20,802 bases of DNA from Chalciporus piperatus (GCA_038093975.1 JBBPTG010000358.1:1-20802); one strand, 5' to 3'. Shown: positions 1 to 10,058, numbered from the stretch's first letter. Notes: a model not told the origin generated them from the letters alone. Translations and numbers: made by a program.

Positions 1-1850
1 ATAGCCTGTAGACCCACCCGATACTGACCAAATATATGACGGATACACAGCAAATAAATTGCCGATTCATAGAGGAGATGCCGAATTATGTATCTCGCCA
101 GTGAAAGTCACCGCCTATCAGACGGATGTGGTGGGTATACTCGAACAATATTGAATCATTATAATGGTCAGTTGCCCCACTTGAGGCACCCGCCGGATAT
201 AGCCAAGATATAGGATGGATATAGGAAGATATAAGACTATCCTATCTGGTTATACAGCTGTTACTCATTGTGTACAGAGGCATACACAATATCTAGAGTC
301 CTTTATTTCTGCCCAATCCGAGTCCGAGAGCATTCAAGGTATGGTAATGGACTGGTTAATATTGTGTACTACCTAGCTAAGTACTGTAGATGAGTATGCT
401 ACAGTCACGAAGGACTTAGCATTTTTTCGAGGACAGTCCACAACAAACACAAACAACGGCGCCTTTCTCGAATCCTACCACGTCGTCTTGACGTTGTCCA
501 AACCGTCAACAAACACGCCTCAAATCATTCAAAAAAACGCTTCAAGTTGCCCAAACACACGTGCAGCATCCATAGATGCAAAGACACTGCCCACGCACTA
601 TGACCCATTGCCAGCGGCTCGTCGACGCACCCGCGGATCTCAATTCAATCTTCGGAGGTTTTTGCGAGCGCAACCAACAAGCAGCATTCCCACCGACGCA
701 GTGCACGGACAGTCCGTGGGGCACTCACCATTGACTTGGGTACCTGTTCGTGCGTAAAGTAAGCCTCTAAAAGCATAGCTAGCTTGTACATGTACTCCCT
801 ATCCACAGTAACTAGCTCGACTCTTTATTCATCTGTAGACTATTGGATCGAATCTAGAATTTGATGGTTTTTTATTCGAGCATTGCCCGTTCAGTCCATA
901 GGGTAGCATACATTGCATGGGTCGAGATCACCACAGAACCTATGTTCAATCTCGATATACATGCTATACTGGCTTGATATCCCAGCTACATCTGAACTTA
1001 CATTGGCTGGATATTGGCACCCATGCTATATTTGCTGAGAGAATAAATTATTGATGGGATAAGTGCCGGATGTTATATCTTAGGTATCCGTCGGATATGG
1101 GCCAGATACCCCCCCAACTGAATATCAAACGTATACTTTTCCCGACCAGACGTGTAGGCCTACAAGTTTCTTATAGCCGCTGTACTGCGAGCACGCCACC
1201 GACTAGAAATGCGGAGGCCAAGTAATCACGGTTATCATATCTTGCCCAGTGAAATGAGGCATTTGAACCCCCCCCCCCCCTTCCTATGTCTTTTTTTGTA
1301 ATCCTTGTTTATTGTCCGATAGGGCGTAAGGCCCTTTGCTAGTTCCTATGTCTGTGTGCGAAGAGGGACGCCGCCCGCTCGTCCGTCGGGACATCCCTCT
1401 CCGAGGATCGGGGTCGGGCCATCGGGCAAGCGATGTACAGTACGAGTAGGGGCAGGTAAGGGAGTGGGGGTTGCGGTTTCGAGCCTGCGAAAGCTCTCAT
1501 CAGGGGGCCACCGCTGCCCCGACCGCTGCCCATCTGAGTCCGCTTAGGGTTCAGCTACCAACTTGAATCTTAAGTCCTATCCAGGGAGTCGGCCAGGCTG
1601 AGGCGGCTGTGGCGATCCGAGGGCGCGACTGTGGATAGATTGGGTGCGAGGTGGGGTGCCACGAGGGGGGGGGAATCCCACAGGTGGTGCGGGCACGCGA
1701 GATCCTTTCGGATGCTCGCTTGCACTTTTGAGCTGCCATGCGGTCCCCACATTCGCGCATGACAACGTGGGATCTGGCTACTACTACTATGTACTAGCAA
1801 GACTACTAGAGCCGTAATGTCTAACTAGTTTTCAAGTCCGACTCGCGACG
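1..1850. other. Gene-poor left flank, no supported gene
   Basis: I see no coding region I can support here. The short open frames (under 90 codons) overlap one another on both strands and show no recognisable motif, signal peptide or splice-linked continuation. The left 1.1 kb is AT-rich and repeatedly uses the word GATAT (for example around 190-236, 953-1012 and 1070-1125). It is followed by a C tract at 1268-1280 and a more GC-rich part at about 1350-1780. An 11-bp direct repeat (TTCCTATGTCT) occurs at 1281 and 1342. The composition would suit decayed repeat DNA, but no terminal repeats or transposon reading frame are visible. Confidence 0.5.
1268..1280. repeat. Homopolymer tract, 13 C
   Basis: Thirteen consecutive C residues lie in non-coding sequence. 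Such a tract is prone to length variation and to sequencing error. Nothing suggests a function. Confidence 0.9.
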
Positions 1851-1941
1851 TTGCCTCATTGCGCCATGATACCATCACAGTTCTCTCGGTGATTATTTAT
1901 GTATCCTCATCGCCTTCCGCTTTCCACATGTCCGGTTTCTT

Positions 1942-1962
1942 GGGGTACATAAAGCGCAGAGG
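1942..1962 (+). promoter_or_regulatory. Probable core promoter of secreted-protein gene copy 1
   Basis: The block GGGGTACATAAAGCGCAGAGG lies about 80 nt upstream of the ATG at 2029. A closely related block lies about 80 nt upstream of copy 2 (3261-3280) and just upstream of the decayed copy 3 (4184-4200). The ACATAAAG / ACTTAAAG core is TATA-like and its spacing is right for a TATA element. The call rests on conservation between paralogues; promoter activity is inference. Confidence 0.55.
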
Positions 1963-2028
1963 AATCACGAACCGCACTGACATTTACATCCCAGAGTCCT
2001 ACAATTCATCCTCTCTTGAACTCTCAAC

Positions 2029-2592
2029 ATGCAGCTCGCCGCTTTTGCCGCCATAATCACATCTGCTGCTCTCGTTAGCGCTACCCCTAATGCCCGCCAG
2101 AGCTGCGCTCAGGCTGCTCAGTTTGGTGTCCTGACTGTCTCCCCGACCACTGTCACTGCTGGAGATGTGAGTGCCCTTATTCTCTGGATAGAGTTCATCT
2201 GACGATCATACTTGTAATTATTAGACCTTGACCATCTCTGCCGACTTCAACTGTGCCGTCAACTACTTTGGTCACATTCCCGAATATACCGACTACTACA
2301 TCGAGGTTCCCGTCAACAACAACGGCCACGAGCCTCCCATCCTCTTGGCTCGTCGTACCCTACCAGTTGGCAGCACTTCTGATGAATTCACTGTCCAGGT
2401 ATGTTCACAGGAACGTTGACATCACTCAGAACTTGTCAGTCTCAACTCATTTAGGTCCCTGATGCGAACTACTTTGCGGGCGCTGGGTACGTGGTGGTGT
2501 TGGATACAACCTACCCTGTCGATGGAACCAACGGCATTCCATACTCTGTCGTTGGGGGTGTCGAGGCCCCTATCACGATCAACGTCTCTTAA
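2029..2592 (+). CDS. Small secreted protein, copy 1 (149 aa, 3 exons)
   Basis: Exons are 2029-2166, 2225-2398 and 2455-2592, with introns of 58 and 56 nt, both phase 0 with GT..AG ends. The joined frame is 149 codons plus TAA. Residues 1-18 or so form a clear signal peptide (MQLAAFAAIITSAALVSA), followed by a TPNARQSC stretch that resembles a short pro-region with an NAR/Q processing site. The mature part has two cysteines (in QSCAQ and in DFNCAV), enough for one disulfide, and alternating polar/hydrophobic residues that suggest a beta-sandwich (SPTTVTAGDTLTISADF, YYIEVPVNNN, YVVVLDTTYPVDG). I know similar uncharacterised secreted proteins from wood-decay and other Agaricomycetes; no enzymatic function is known to me and no catalytic motif is visible. 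The start is the only ATG that places the signal peptide at the N-terminus. The product is probably extracellular or cell-wall associated. It is tandemly duplicated at 3346-3896. Confidence 0.85.
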
Positions 2593-3260
2593 ACCTGCTG
2601 TTGTCTTGCACGCTGATAGGAATCTTGGCATGATACAGTATAACCATCGTTATTCATAGTGTCATGCTGGAAACGCTGCAGGGCTTGCCTTTATGCTTGT
2701 TGTCGAGATTCCAGAGTTTTCATTCTCATCGTGGCTGCAGTCCCATTCGTCCTCGCACGCGACCACGCTACTGCAGCGGTGGACAGTTCCGTCGAGGTGA
2801 TGCCCCATCACCACAAACTTGGACGGACCATCAATTCAAATCACATCGACTTTAGGCTGCAGCCCGCTGTCGGAGGACAATCAATGTGAAGCTGACTGCA
2901 CACTACAGCCACATCACCGAGCTGCTGTTACTGCGTCGGCGATAGTCATGACGGCCAGTATCGGTCTCTCGAACTTCAAGTGTAACATGAACATTGTGAT
3001 TGAGTTGCCTGAGGCGGCGTACTCTGACCGTTTTCTCCAAGATGAAGCTCCGGCCGCCTCTCACACAGGCAACACACGTCCGCGGAATACTGCTGCATAA
3101 CACGCGACTGATCATTAATCATTGTGCAGTGACTCCGGGACCACACCCAAGCATTCCACGCTTGTATTGTGATGCGGTCTCGTTGCCCCGCAAATGTCAA
3201 TTCCTGTCACCGAATATCTCGGTCACTGTCGACCGTGCATCGCCTCACCGTGATCTCTCT
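2593..3260. other. Intergenic stretch between secreted-protein copies 1 and 2
   Basis: These 668 bp contain only short overlapping frames on both strands without motifs. The stretch just before copy 2 (around 3178-3200) shares words such as GTTGCCCCGCAA with the stretch before copy 3 (around 4108-4122), so the upstream region seems to have been duplicated with the gene. I see no gene here. Confidence 0.6.
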
Positions 3261-3280
3261 TGGGATACTTAAAGTGCAGA
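3261..3280 (+). promoter_or_regulatory. Probable core promoter of secreted-protein gene copy 2
   Basis: TGGGATACTTAAAGTGCAGA matches the block upstream of copy 1 and sits about 80 nt before the ATG at 3346. The TACTTAAAG core is TATA-like. Function is inferred from conserved position. Confidence 0.55.
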
Positions 3281-3345
3281 TGCTGCCTTACTCTTCACTA
3301 ACATCCCCCTGAATTCAACAACTGATCCAGCAATACACACTTAAC

Positions 3346-3896
3346 ATGCAACTCGCCTTTGCCGCTATACTCGCATCTGCTGCTGCTCTCGTTAGCGCTG
3401 CCCCTAATGCCCGTCAGAGCTGCCCTGAAGCTACTCGGTTTGGTGTCCTGACTGTCTCCCCGACCAATGTCGTTGCTGGAGATGTGAGTGCCCTTACTCC
3501 CTGGATAGAGTTCATCTGACGATTATACTTGTAATTATTAGACCTTGACCATCTCTGCCGACTTTAACTGTGCTATCAACTACTTTGGTCACATTCCCGA
3601 ATATACCGACTACTACATCGAGGTTCCCGTCAACAACAACGGCTTCGAACCCCCCATCCTTTTGGCCCGTCGTACCCTGCCAGCTGGCAGCACTTCTGAC
3701 CAGTTCGTTGTTCAGGTACACTCATACTTTGCATGTATCAGAACCTATTCTGAAATTGCTTTAGGTCCCTGATGCATACTACGTCGCGGGCGCTGGATAC
3801 GTGGTCATGTTGGACATAACCTACGCTGTCAACGGCCCCAACGGCCCTCCATACTCTGTTGTTGGTGGTGTTGGGGCCAGCATCACAGTCTCTTGA
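3346..3896 (+). CDS. Small secreted protein, copy 2 (147 aa, 3 exons)
   Basis: Exons are 3346-3483, 3542-3715 and 3765-3896; introns are 58 and 49 nt, both phase 0, at exactly the same places as in copy 1. The protein starts with a signal peptide (MQLAFAAILASAAALVSA) and then APNARQSC, and keeps both cysteines. Exon 2 is almost identical to copy 1 (NYFGHIPEYTDYYIEVPVNN is unchanged). Exon 3 differs more (VMLDITYAVNGPNGPPYSVV against VVLDTTYPVDGTNGIPYSVV) and ends with TVS before TGA. Intron 1 is nearly identical to intron 1 of copy 1 while intron 2 is unrelated in sequence and 7 nt shorter. The gene is an extracellular protein of unknown role, likely a recent tandem duplicate homogenised over its first two exons. 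Confidence 0.85.
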
Positions 3897-4222
3897 GGCT
3901 TGCTTCTATCTCTTTGCATCTCGGATTTTCATTACCCTGATAGTGTGACGGCTTCGATACACTTCGTTTTTTTCATGGACAATAATTTGGTTTGTTACTG
4001 GTCTATTACTGCCATCACTTCTCCGCTCTCATTATATATATACATGTCACAACGCTGATGAGGTGATATCTGCATTGCCAGCGTTTGGCGCTTTCACGAC
4101 GCGGCCTTGTTGCCCCGCAACTCCATCACGGTCACTATGGGCCCTCATCAATCGGTCCCATAACCCAACATGTCTAGCCTGTCAGGGTACTTAAAGCAGA
4201 AGAATCGACTTGTAACATCACC

Positions 4223-4620
4223 ATGTGTCGCCGTTGGTGCCATAGTCGCCGAATGTCACCGCTGGCAGCGTGAGTCCAGTCTAAGTCATTTCTTACCTAG
4301 TGGGGGTGGGACTCCGCTGAGCGTAAAGTATCACTGAGGCATTGGTCGTGAATGCCGACATTAACTGCGTCATCAACTAACTATTACCTCGAAGTCCCAC
4401 TGACAATAAAGGCCAAGAGCCTTGGCCAGTTTATCGTTCGGAGGATTCATAATGTGGCTGATTGTTTTGTTGGGCTCAGTCTGAAATGGTTCAAGGTCGC
4501 TGATGCATACTTCTTCGCAAAGCGTATTCTATGGCCCTGTTGGATACGACACTGAGTCTGTGACGCTGTCCATGTAGGCAACGACCTCCATACTCCGTCG
4601 TGGTGACTGCGATGGGACTA
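4223..4620 (+). pseudogene. Decayed third copy of the secreted-protein gene
   Basis: Homology to copies 1 and 2 is visible in pieces in the same order. The end of exon 1 and the donor of intron 1 are at 4248-4275. An exon-2-like piece from about 4339 reads ALVVNADINCVIN (compare TISADFNCAIN) and then hits an in-frame TAA at 4378-4380. YYLEVP follows at about 4382-4400. The start of exon 3 (VADAY) is at 4496-4510, and a PYSVVV-like end is at 4588-4605. The signal peptide is not recoverable: after the ATG at 4223 the reading is Arg/Cys-rich. There are several length changes between the pieces, so no intact protein can be made. A TATA-like block matching the other copies is kept at 4184-4200 (GGGTACTTAAAGCAGA). 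Confidence 0.75.
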
Positions 4621-4869
4621 GAATAGGCTTATTAGAGAAACCGCACTGCCAATATACCTTGCGCAATTTAAACGCCAACGCGCTCTCCGTCGTGGAGGAG
4701 TTGGTTCAAGTTGTCCAGTATAAGTTCGGAATGGTTGGAAGGAGAGTTTGAAATTCACACGCTCTGCTATTGACAACTTGAGTGACTAGTCACTTCGTCA
4801 TGTACCTCTAAGTACCTCTGTCCTGCTCCATAATACCCTCACACTTGTACCACCACCGCAAACCGAACC

Positions 4870-5946
4870 ATGCAAGCCTATCTCGCCGAGAAATACATGG
4901 CGGGTCCAAAAGCTGAGGCCATCCTCGCCCGAACTGCTTCGAAAAAGAAGAAACGCAAGACAGCGAGCGGCACTGCACCCACCAGCGGTCCGTCCATGTT
5001 TATTGACGACGATGGAGGTTTTGGCGACGAAACATCGAGGCAGCGTCAGGAAGATGAACTTGAAATTCAAGACGCAGCTGTTGCGAGCGATCGAGCATTC
5101 AAGAAACGGAAGACGGAAGATAGTTCGGGGTGGGCGACGGTGAGGGAGGGTGTGAAGGCGGAGGAGGATGCGCCGATACCGGCGGATGAGCAGCCGACTG
5201 TTGTGGAGGATGTAAAGTCGTTCAAGGGTGGGTTGATGACTGCGGAGCAACTACGGATGGTGGGAGCATCTCGTACGAACGTCTTGGCTGGTAGCTGATG
5301 ATACGTTGTAGAAACCAAAGCCCCAGGTCAAGAAGGAGGACATGACGAATGAAGAGATGGAAGCTGCACAGGAGACCGTGTACCGTGACGTGTCCGGTCG
5401 CAAGATCGACATGAAATTGGCCCGTGCCGAAGCGGCTCAGAAGAAGCGAGAAAGGGAGGAGAAGGAGGCACAAAAGATGGAATGGGGCAAAGGAGTCGTG
5501 CAGCGAGACGAGGCACAAAAGCGGAGAAAGGAACTCGAGAAGAACAAATCCCTGCCTTTCTCCAGGCATGCAGATGACAAGGAACTCAACGAAGAACTCA
5601 AGGCACAAGATCGGTGGAATGACCCTGCTGCTGCTTTCTTGACGGTCAGCTTAGTTCTATGAAACGACGCCGCGACTCACCTAACTCATGTACATCCACA
5701 GACAAAATTCAAGGGTCCGAGAAAGCCGGAGTACAACGGTCCACCACCACCACCTAATCGCTTTGGCATAAAACCGGGTTACAGATGGGACGGCGTAGGT
5801 AGATCAATTCTGCAAACCCTTGCATTATCGTGCTGACGAAGCTTTCAGATCGCAGTAACGGCTTCGAGAAGAAATGGTTCCAGCGCATCAATGAGAGGAC
5901 ACGGACAGCAGCGGCGAGTTATGAGTGGAGTGTGGATGATATGTAA
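4870..5946 (+). CDS. BUD13: Pre-mRNA-splicing factor BUD13/CWC26 (305 aa, 4 exons)
   Basis: Exons are 4870-5259, 5312-5644, 5702-5798 and 5849-5946 (introns 52, 57 and 50 nt). BUD13 is a subunit of the RES complex (Bud13, Snu17/Ist3, Pml1) of the activated spliceosome, needed for efficient splicing and retention of unspliced mRNA in the nucleus. The N-terminal half is basic/acidic and disordered, with KKKKRK and FKKRKT clusters that look like nuclear signals. The conserved BUD13 domain spans about residues 145-305: [20 protein letters not shown], then [36 protein letters not shown] and the terminal YEWSVDDM. Trp270 in GYRWDG is the residue known in yeast to insert into the Snu17 RRM. The first intron is placed at 5260-5311 because it joins [10 protein letters not shown] to the next exon in frame and skips the stop at 5296. 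The gene converges with the HSP20-like gene 268 bp downstream. Confidence 0.93.
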
Positions 5947-6214
5947 TGTGTATTCTACATTCTTGATTCTATTGCTATCACCTTGTCACCACCACTTACA
6001 TATCTTACGGCATTTGGCTTGGATCCTCAGTCAACATTGGGATGGCAAACTATGTAGATGTCATTGATTCAGTCCCCAGGGGAAAAAGAAGGATAAATAA
6101 ATCGAGCCAGCGCGGACGATGGTGGTACACTGAGTTCACAACAGGGCAGAATGTGTGGGTATCTATAAGCAAATGAAGAGTAACCGAGGAAGGAGGACGA
6201 TCGCAAGTTCCCAT

Positions 6215-7254
6215 CTAGTATTCTGAGATATCCGAGATTTCAGTGACTTCCTCATGGCGTGATGGATCTGTATTCTTGTGATATGATAGGCGCTCGAAGT
6301 CCTCGCTTGACCTGATGTCGCTCTCCGAGACAACGGTAGGCTCAACACGACGGGGCTCGGGCTCTCGGGAATGTCGAGGTCGAGGCTCGACACGGACAGT
6401 ACGCATGTTAGGGTAGCTCAAGATAAGATGTCGATTGTCCATCACCGCACGTATCTCCTCAAACTAACGTAAGAACGATCAGTTGCCCGCCTTGTGGTCA
6501 CCACATGACAGAGATCACTGACTTTCGTTCCTTCTGGAAGAGGGATCGTCCTTGTATACTTCTTCTCCTCTTTCTCCCTAACTAGTCGTCCATCCTCCTC
6601 CTTCTCCGTGACCTTGACTGTCTGCCAAGTGACAACAAGGTGATTCCAACGAAAACTGACATGTGCCTGTTCTTTCTTTATACCGGGTAAATCGAAGGTC
6701 GCGGTGATCTGTGCGGGGGTAATAAGGGAGAATCACGAGGACGCGTGGTGCAGAGAATACGTACTGTGCGACCGGAGGGAGATTCGCGAAATGAAACGCA
6801 GTCCCTGCAACACGTTCAACAGCATTAGGCAAAGGGGTCATCGGCCAGACGGGAGTGGAGCATACGTGGATTTCTTCCTCTTCACTTTGGGAGGAGTTAC
6901 CTTCCTGAGTGTTGTGGTATGTTCTGGGAGCGAACGAGACATGCCGCTCGATCCAACTTGGGGCGCACCCAGAGATTTGACTTTGTCGGGAAGCTTGGCT
7001 TCTTGGGTTTTTTTCCTCTCCCGCAAGGCGGTCCATAACTCATCGAGTGATGTGTGCTCTTGATCTCGTTGGCCGTGTGAGGTGCTTGGCCTCGACGTGT
7101 GTGGGCGCTCTACAGCTTGTCGAGAAGAGGAAGGCACGGTAGAGGTGGATTGAAGCCGAGAACGATTAGTACGAGGAGGTTTGTCGTCTTCTAGCAGCTC
7201 GCAGCCGTCAAAGCTATCCCAGCAGGTGAAGGTGCCCATGGCAGTGGAAGACAT
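6215..7254 (-). CDS. HSP20/alpha-crystallin-like protein, central part uncertain
   Basis: Two parts are firm. The N-terminal exon runs from the ATG at 7254 (MSSTAMGTFTCWDSFDG) through a Ser/Arg/Lys-rich, probably disordered segment with a helix LDELWTALRERKK. The C-terminal part is a small-heat-shock (ACD/CS) fold: ITATFDLPGIKKEQAHVSFR, LVVTWQTVKVTEKEEDGRLV, KKYTRTIPLPEGTK, then after an intron (6464-6522) FEEIRAVMDNRHLILSYPNM. One splice model is fully in frame: 7254-6866, 6804-6765, 6708-6523, 6463-6215, giving 287 aa with GT..AG introns of 61, 56 and 59 nt. However, the two inner 'introns' remove a stretch that in another frame reads PLPNAVERVAGTAFHFAN and PRVLVILPYYP, which looks to me like the conserved lead-in of this family. 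The gene may therefore carry two frameshifts (pseudogene or sequence error). The protein would be a cytosolic chaperone-like protein; no heat-shock element was identified. Confidence 0.65.
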
Positions 7255-9304
7255 GGGAGCGCTGGGACCAGGTGTGCGAGCGAGCAGTCAGGCGTTTAGC
7301 TGTCTTGATGGAAGGAGGGAGAGCAGGGAGAAGAGGCAATAGACGGAATTAGAAGCAAACCCCAGATCAATATCAGGACAACAGGGAACTGAGGTTACAG
7401 GTAGCTGGCATGAAACACGAGGCTGCCAAATGGAGCGACAATCAATGCCAGATTATCAGATACTCTATCAGACAAGGTCCGTGGCTCCGATCTATATAGG
7501 AGTGCTAGAGGTTCAACCGAGATGAGAATGGAGCTTGGCTGGAGCTGGATATAGTATGGCGATGCTCCGTGGACGTTGGTCTCGTTTCGCAGCGAAGACC
7601 ACGCTAGACCACGCCTTAGTATCCTGCAAGGCAAAGGCGATGAACTGAGACGCCCTTGACCAGCGTGAGACATACCTTGACACACCCCAACGCCGTGAGA
7701 TGCGCTAGTCAGACTGCGCGATCATTTTTACGCTATCGAGCAGGAAACGAGGCAGGAGTCGAGGCTCCCTCATGGGCCGCTGTAGGCCGCTGTCCAAGGA
7801 ACCGGCGAACTTGATCAACGAGTGTGCATTGTCGTTCCTCGCCAAAATGGTCACAACATTCCATTCCTTGATACAACGTGTAGAAAGCTGGAGTGTCCCA
7901 AGTGTGGTGTCCTTGGCCCTGTGACAGGCTTGATTGACGCTTGTTTCATGTTGTAACTTGTTGGTATCCACGTCCAGTCGCTTGCATGTGCCGTTGCCAA
8001 CATTTTTACTTACTTACGACCACCAGTCCACCACCTTCCTTCCTCAAGTATCTTGCACAAGGTGAGCTCCACACCATCAACATCACCCTCTTCATGATGG
8101 GCTTCTAGCCGTTGTCAAATAGCATGTTAGACTACCTAGCCTCCTCGGAGCTGAGGAAAATTTCGACACTGACTCTTTTCAACCCTTTTCTTTTCAGTCC
8201 GGTCTGCAGTTTTCTGACTCTTCGTTATTCACAGGCTGCATGCAAATATTCCTTTTCAACTACAATTCTTATGTACCACATCTTTTTTTGACGAATATAA
8301 CGAGATGTTCCCCTTCATGCACCTCTGTAAACCTTCCTCGCTGTGGCCATCAGCGACAACGATATCGCTACGATTTTTCTCCAACTTCATATCACGCAAC
8401 CTCTATCATACCATCGAGTTGAGAGGGAAGCTTGGGTCGAGGAACGTTCCGCAGTGTATGGCCCTCCAGCCGACACCAGCTCAGACCGTCGTGAATCCAT
8501 TCCACGCCAATTCGCCCACTTCAAATTCCGTTGTCCATACTTTTGCATTACCTTTATCCTCTCCTTGCGATATGGGAGCGTCGCATCGGATCGCTGTTTG
8601 AGGCACAGTTCTCGAGCTTGGGCGTTAGCCTGCTCAGATGAAGACGGCCTTTGCCAGCCGGATGCCCCACTCGGTCGGAAAACATACTCCGAATTTCGAA
8701 ACCGTCAGCGTCCAACTACTTTCAGCCTAGGCACAGTGGGCGGACCTAGCTCTAGTTCCCCGGGCTGTGGCGCTTCACATCGCCAACAAGTCCAATGGCA
8801 GTCCATCACCACGCGTTGTGTACCCAATCCACTCTCTTTATGGTTTCCGACGACGACCCAGAACTGACTGCCCGCGTGGATGGACTCGGGCGAAAATCCA
8901 TGATTTAGGGTCTGAGAAGTAAGCCAGCTCATCTCCCGGTTCCCATCTCCACTTCGTGCCCTGTTAACTGCTCTTATGATCAATGGCGGCACGTAAGTAT
9001 GTAGGGACCGCGCCTGTTTCATGATTCGTTGCTGATATAATTACCGGAATGACGGGACGAAACCAAGTTATCTGCCTCCTCACCTCGAGACGCCAAGAGG
9101 GATAACTTTGACCGCACGAATCAGAGAATTTGAGCTAGCTTGTTGACACCAGCATAAAAAGTTCGCCCGTTCCAACGTGGTACGTTCTCACAAATTCGAT
9201 GTTTACCCATGTCTAATCTGAAATGTCTTTGTAACGTGAACAGGATTGAATCTAGATGGTACTCTACAGCAAACATATCGTGTCTAGGATGAAATTGATT
9301 TCGA
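7255..9304. other. 2 kb without a supported gene
   Basis: The right neighbour of the HSP20-like gene start includes its promoter, but no clear TATA element stands out. The longest open frame (8343-8867, +, 174 codons) begins with GTG, has no ATG near its start, and overlaps a 98-codon frame at 8305-8601 (MFPFMHLCKPSSLW...). Both are rich in Ser, Pro, Arg and Cys and match no family I know. A pyrimidine-rich stretch at about 8155-8220 and an AG-ended tract before 8240 could belong to a promoter or untranslated leader, so a short unknown gene cannot be excluded, but I cannot build a convincing spliced model. Confidence 0.45.
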
Positions 9305-10058
9305 TCAGTTCATGACTTCCGTATTTCCTTTGAACCAAAATGGATGGGCTTTCATGTGCGTGATTCGCCAAGGGTTCATGCCTGGCTCTCCACCTGGTTG
9401 CCGCACAAGATCAAAGGTGTAGTAACTCTGCGGAAAGAGTAAGACCCTTTGAAAGAACCGCACAGTCTATCTCACCCCATGTTGAGCAACCGTGTCACCC
9501 CTTGCACGGTCACGTCGGAAAGTGACGATCGCATTCGCAGATGCAGTCGCTTTGTTCGGCATCGCAATATTCCAGGTCGGGGCAGGTTGTGGTAGGTTGA
9601 CAAGGACGCAACTGTGGCAATTCATTTGCATCAACCAAAGTAGCACGCACGAAGATGATGGAGGTACGTACGTCATCACATGTTGTGCCGCAGTAAATCG
9701 TTCCGAGTGCCCAGCCCAGAATTCCGCCTCTTCTTGAGCTGTCCTGGCTGAATTTGGCGTCATCTCGCTGGTAGAGCCCTGAAACAAACTGACGCATTAC
9801 CTTTTGGTTCATCGTTCGTAACGTGTGAGTTGTCTATTGTCACCTCTGAGGCGAACACTTCATTTCCAAGTCGCTCAAACTCTCTGCAGTCGGAATACGC
9901 TGACTATTGTTGAGCGCGAAACTGTCATCAGGCGTTTTAGCCCAAAGAAGAGGAGAGTTTCTCACCAAACGTGTGATAGTGTCGTGAATGTTGGCACGGT
10001 CGAGCAAGTATTGGGATACGCTGTACGCGATGAGAGGTTTGTCCAGGGTTGGGTCCAT
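9305..10058 (-). CDS. SnoaL-like domain protein (176 aa, 5 exons)
   Basis: Exons (minus) are 10058-9966, 9903-9801, 9747-9672, 9611-9476 and 9427-9305; introns are 62, 53, 60 and 48 nt, all GT..AG, and the joined frame is 177 codons including TGA. The protein reads like a single-domain SnoaL/NTF2-fold protein: an N-terminal helix (LIAYSVSQYLLDRANIHDTI) and FERLGNEVFASEVTIDNSHV. Next comes the family landmark SERFTAAQHVMT, where the His is often a pocket or catalytic residue, and then the strands CVLVNLPQPAP and ATASANAIVTFRRD. It ends PGMNPWRITHM and KAHPFWFKGNTEVM. There is no signal peptide or membrane segment. In this fold superfamily members are small-molecule cyclases, isomerases, dehydratases or hydrolases; the substrate cannot be read from sequence. 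It stands alone, with no biosynthetic genes beside it. The start is the first in-frame ATG. Confidence 0.82.

Noticed and set aside
1356..1547. Overlapping open frames on both strands in the GC-rich part
   Set aside because: They are short, mutually antisense and without motifs; GC content lowers stop frequency.
3897..4183. Possible extra paralogue between copy 2 and the decayed copy 3
   Set aside because: Only upstream-region words (GTTGCCCCGCAA) are shared; no exon-like homology is visible.
4798..5250. 150-codon minus-strand open frame
   Set aside because: It is antisense to BUD13 exon 1, which has clear family motifs; the frame is a by-product of its Lys/Glu-rich codons.
6704..7063. 119-codon plus-strand frame with a hydrophobic segment
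   Set aside because: It lies antisense to the HSP20-like gene; it has no signal or motif.
8343..8867. 174-codon plus-strand open frame
   Set aside because: It begins with GTG, lacks an ATG near its start, overlaps another frame, has no motif or splice-linked partner and is rich in Ser/Arg/Cys; most likely chance, although an unknown gene is not excluded.
9492..9737. Plus-strand frame reading LWQFICINQ, reminiscent of a HET domain
   Set aside because: It is antisense to exons 3 and 4 of the SnoaL-like gene and has no other HET motif.
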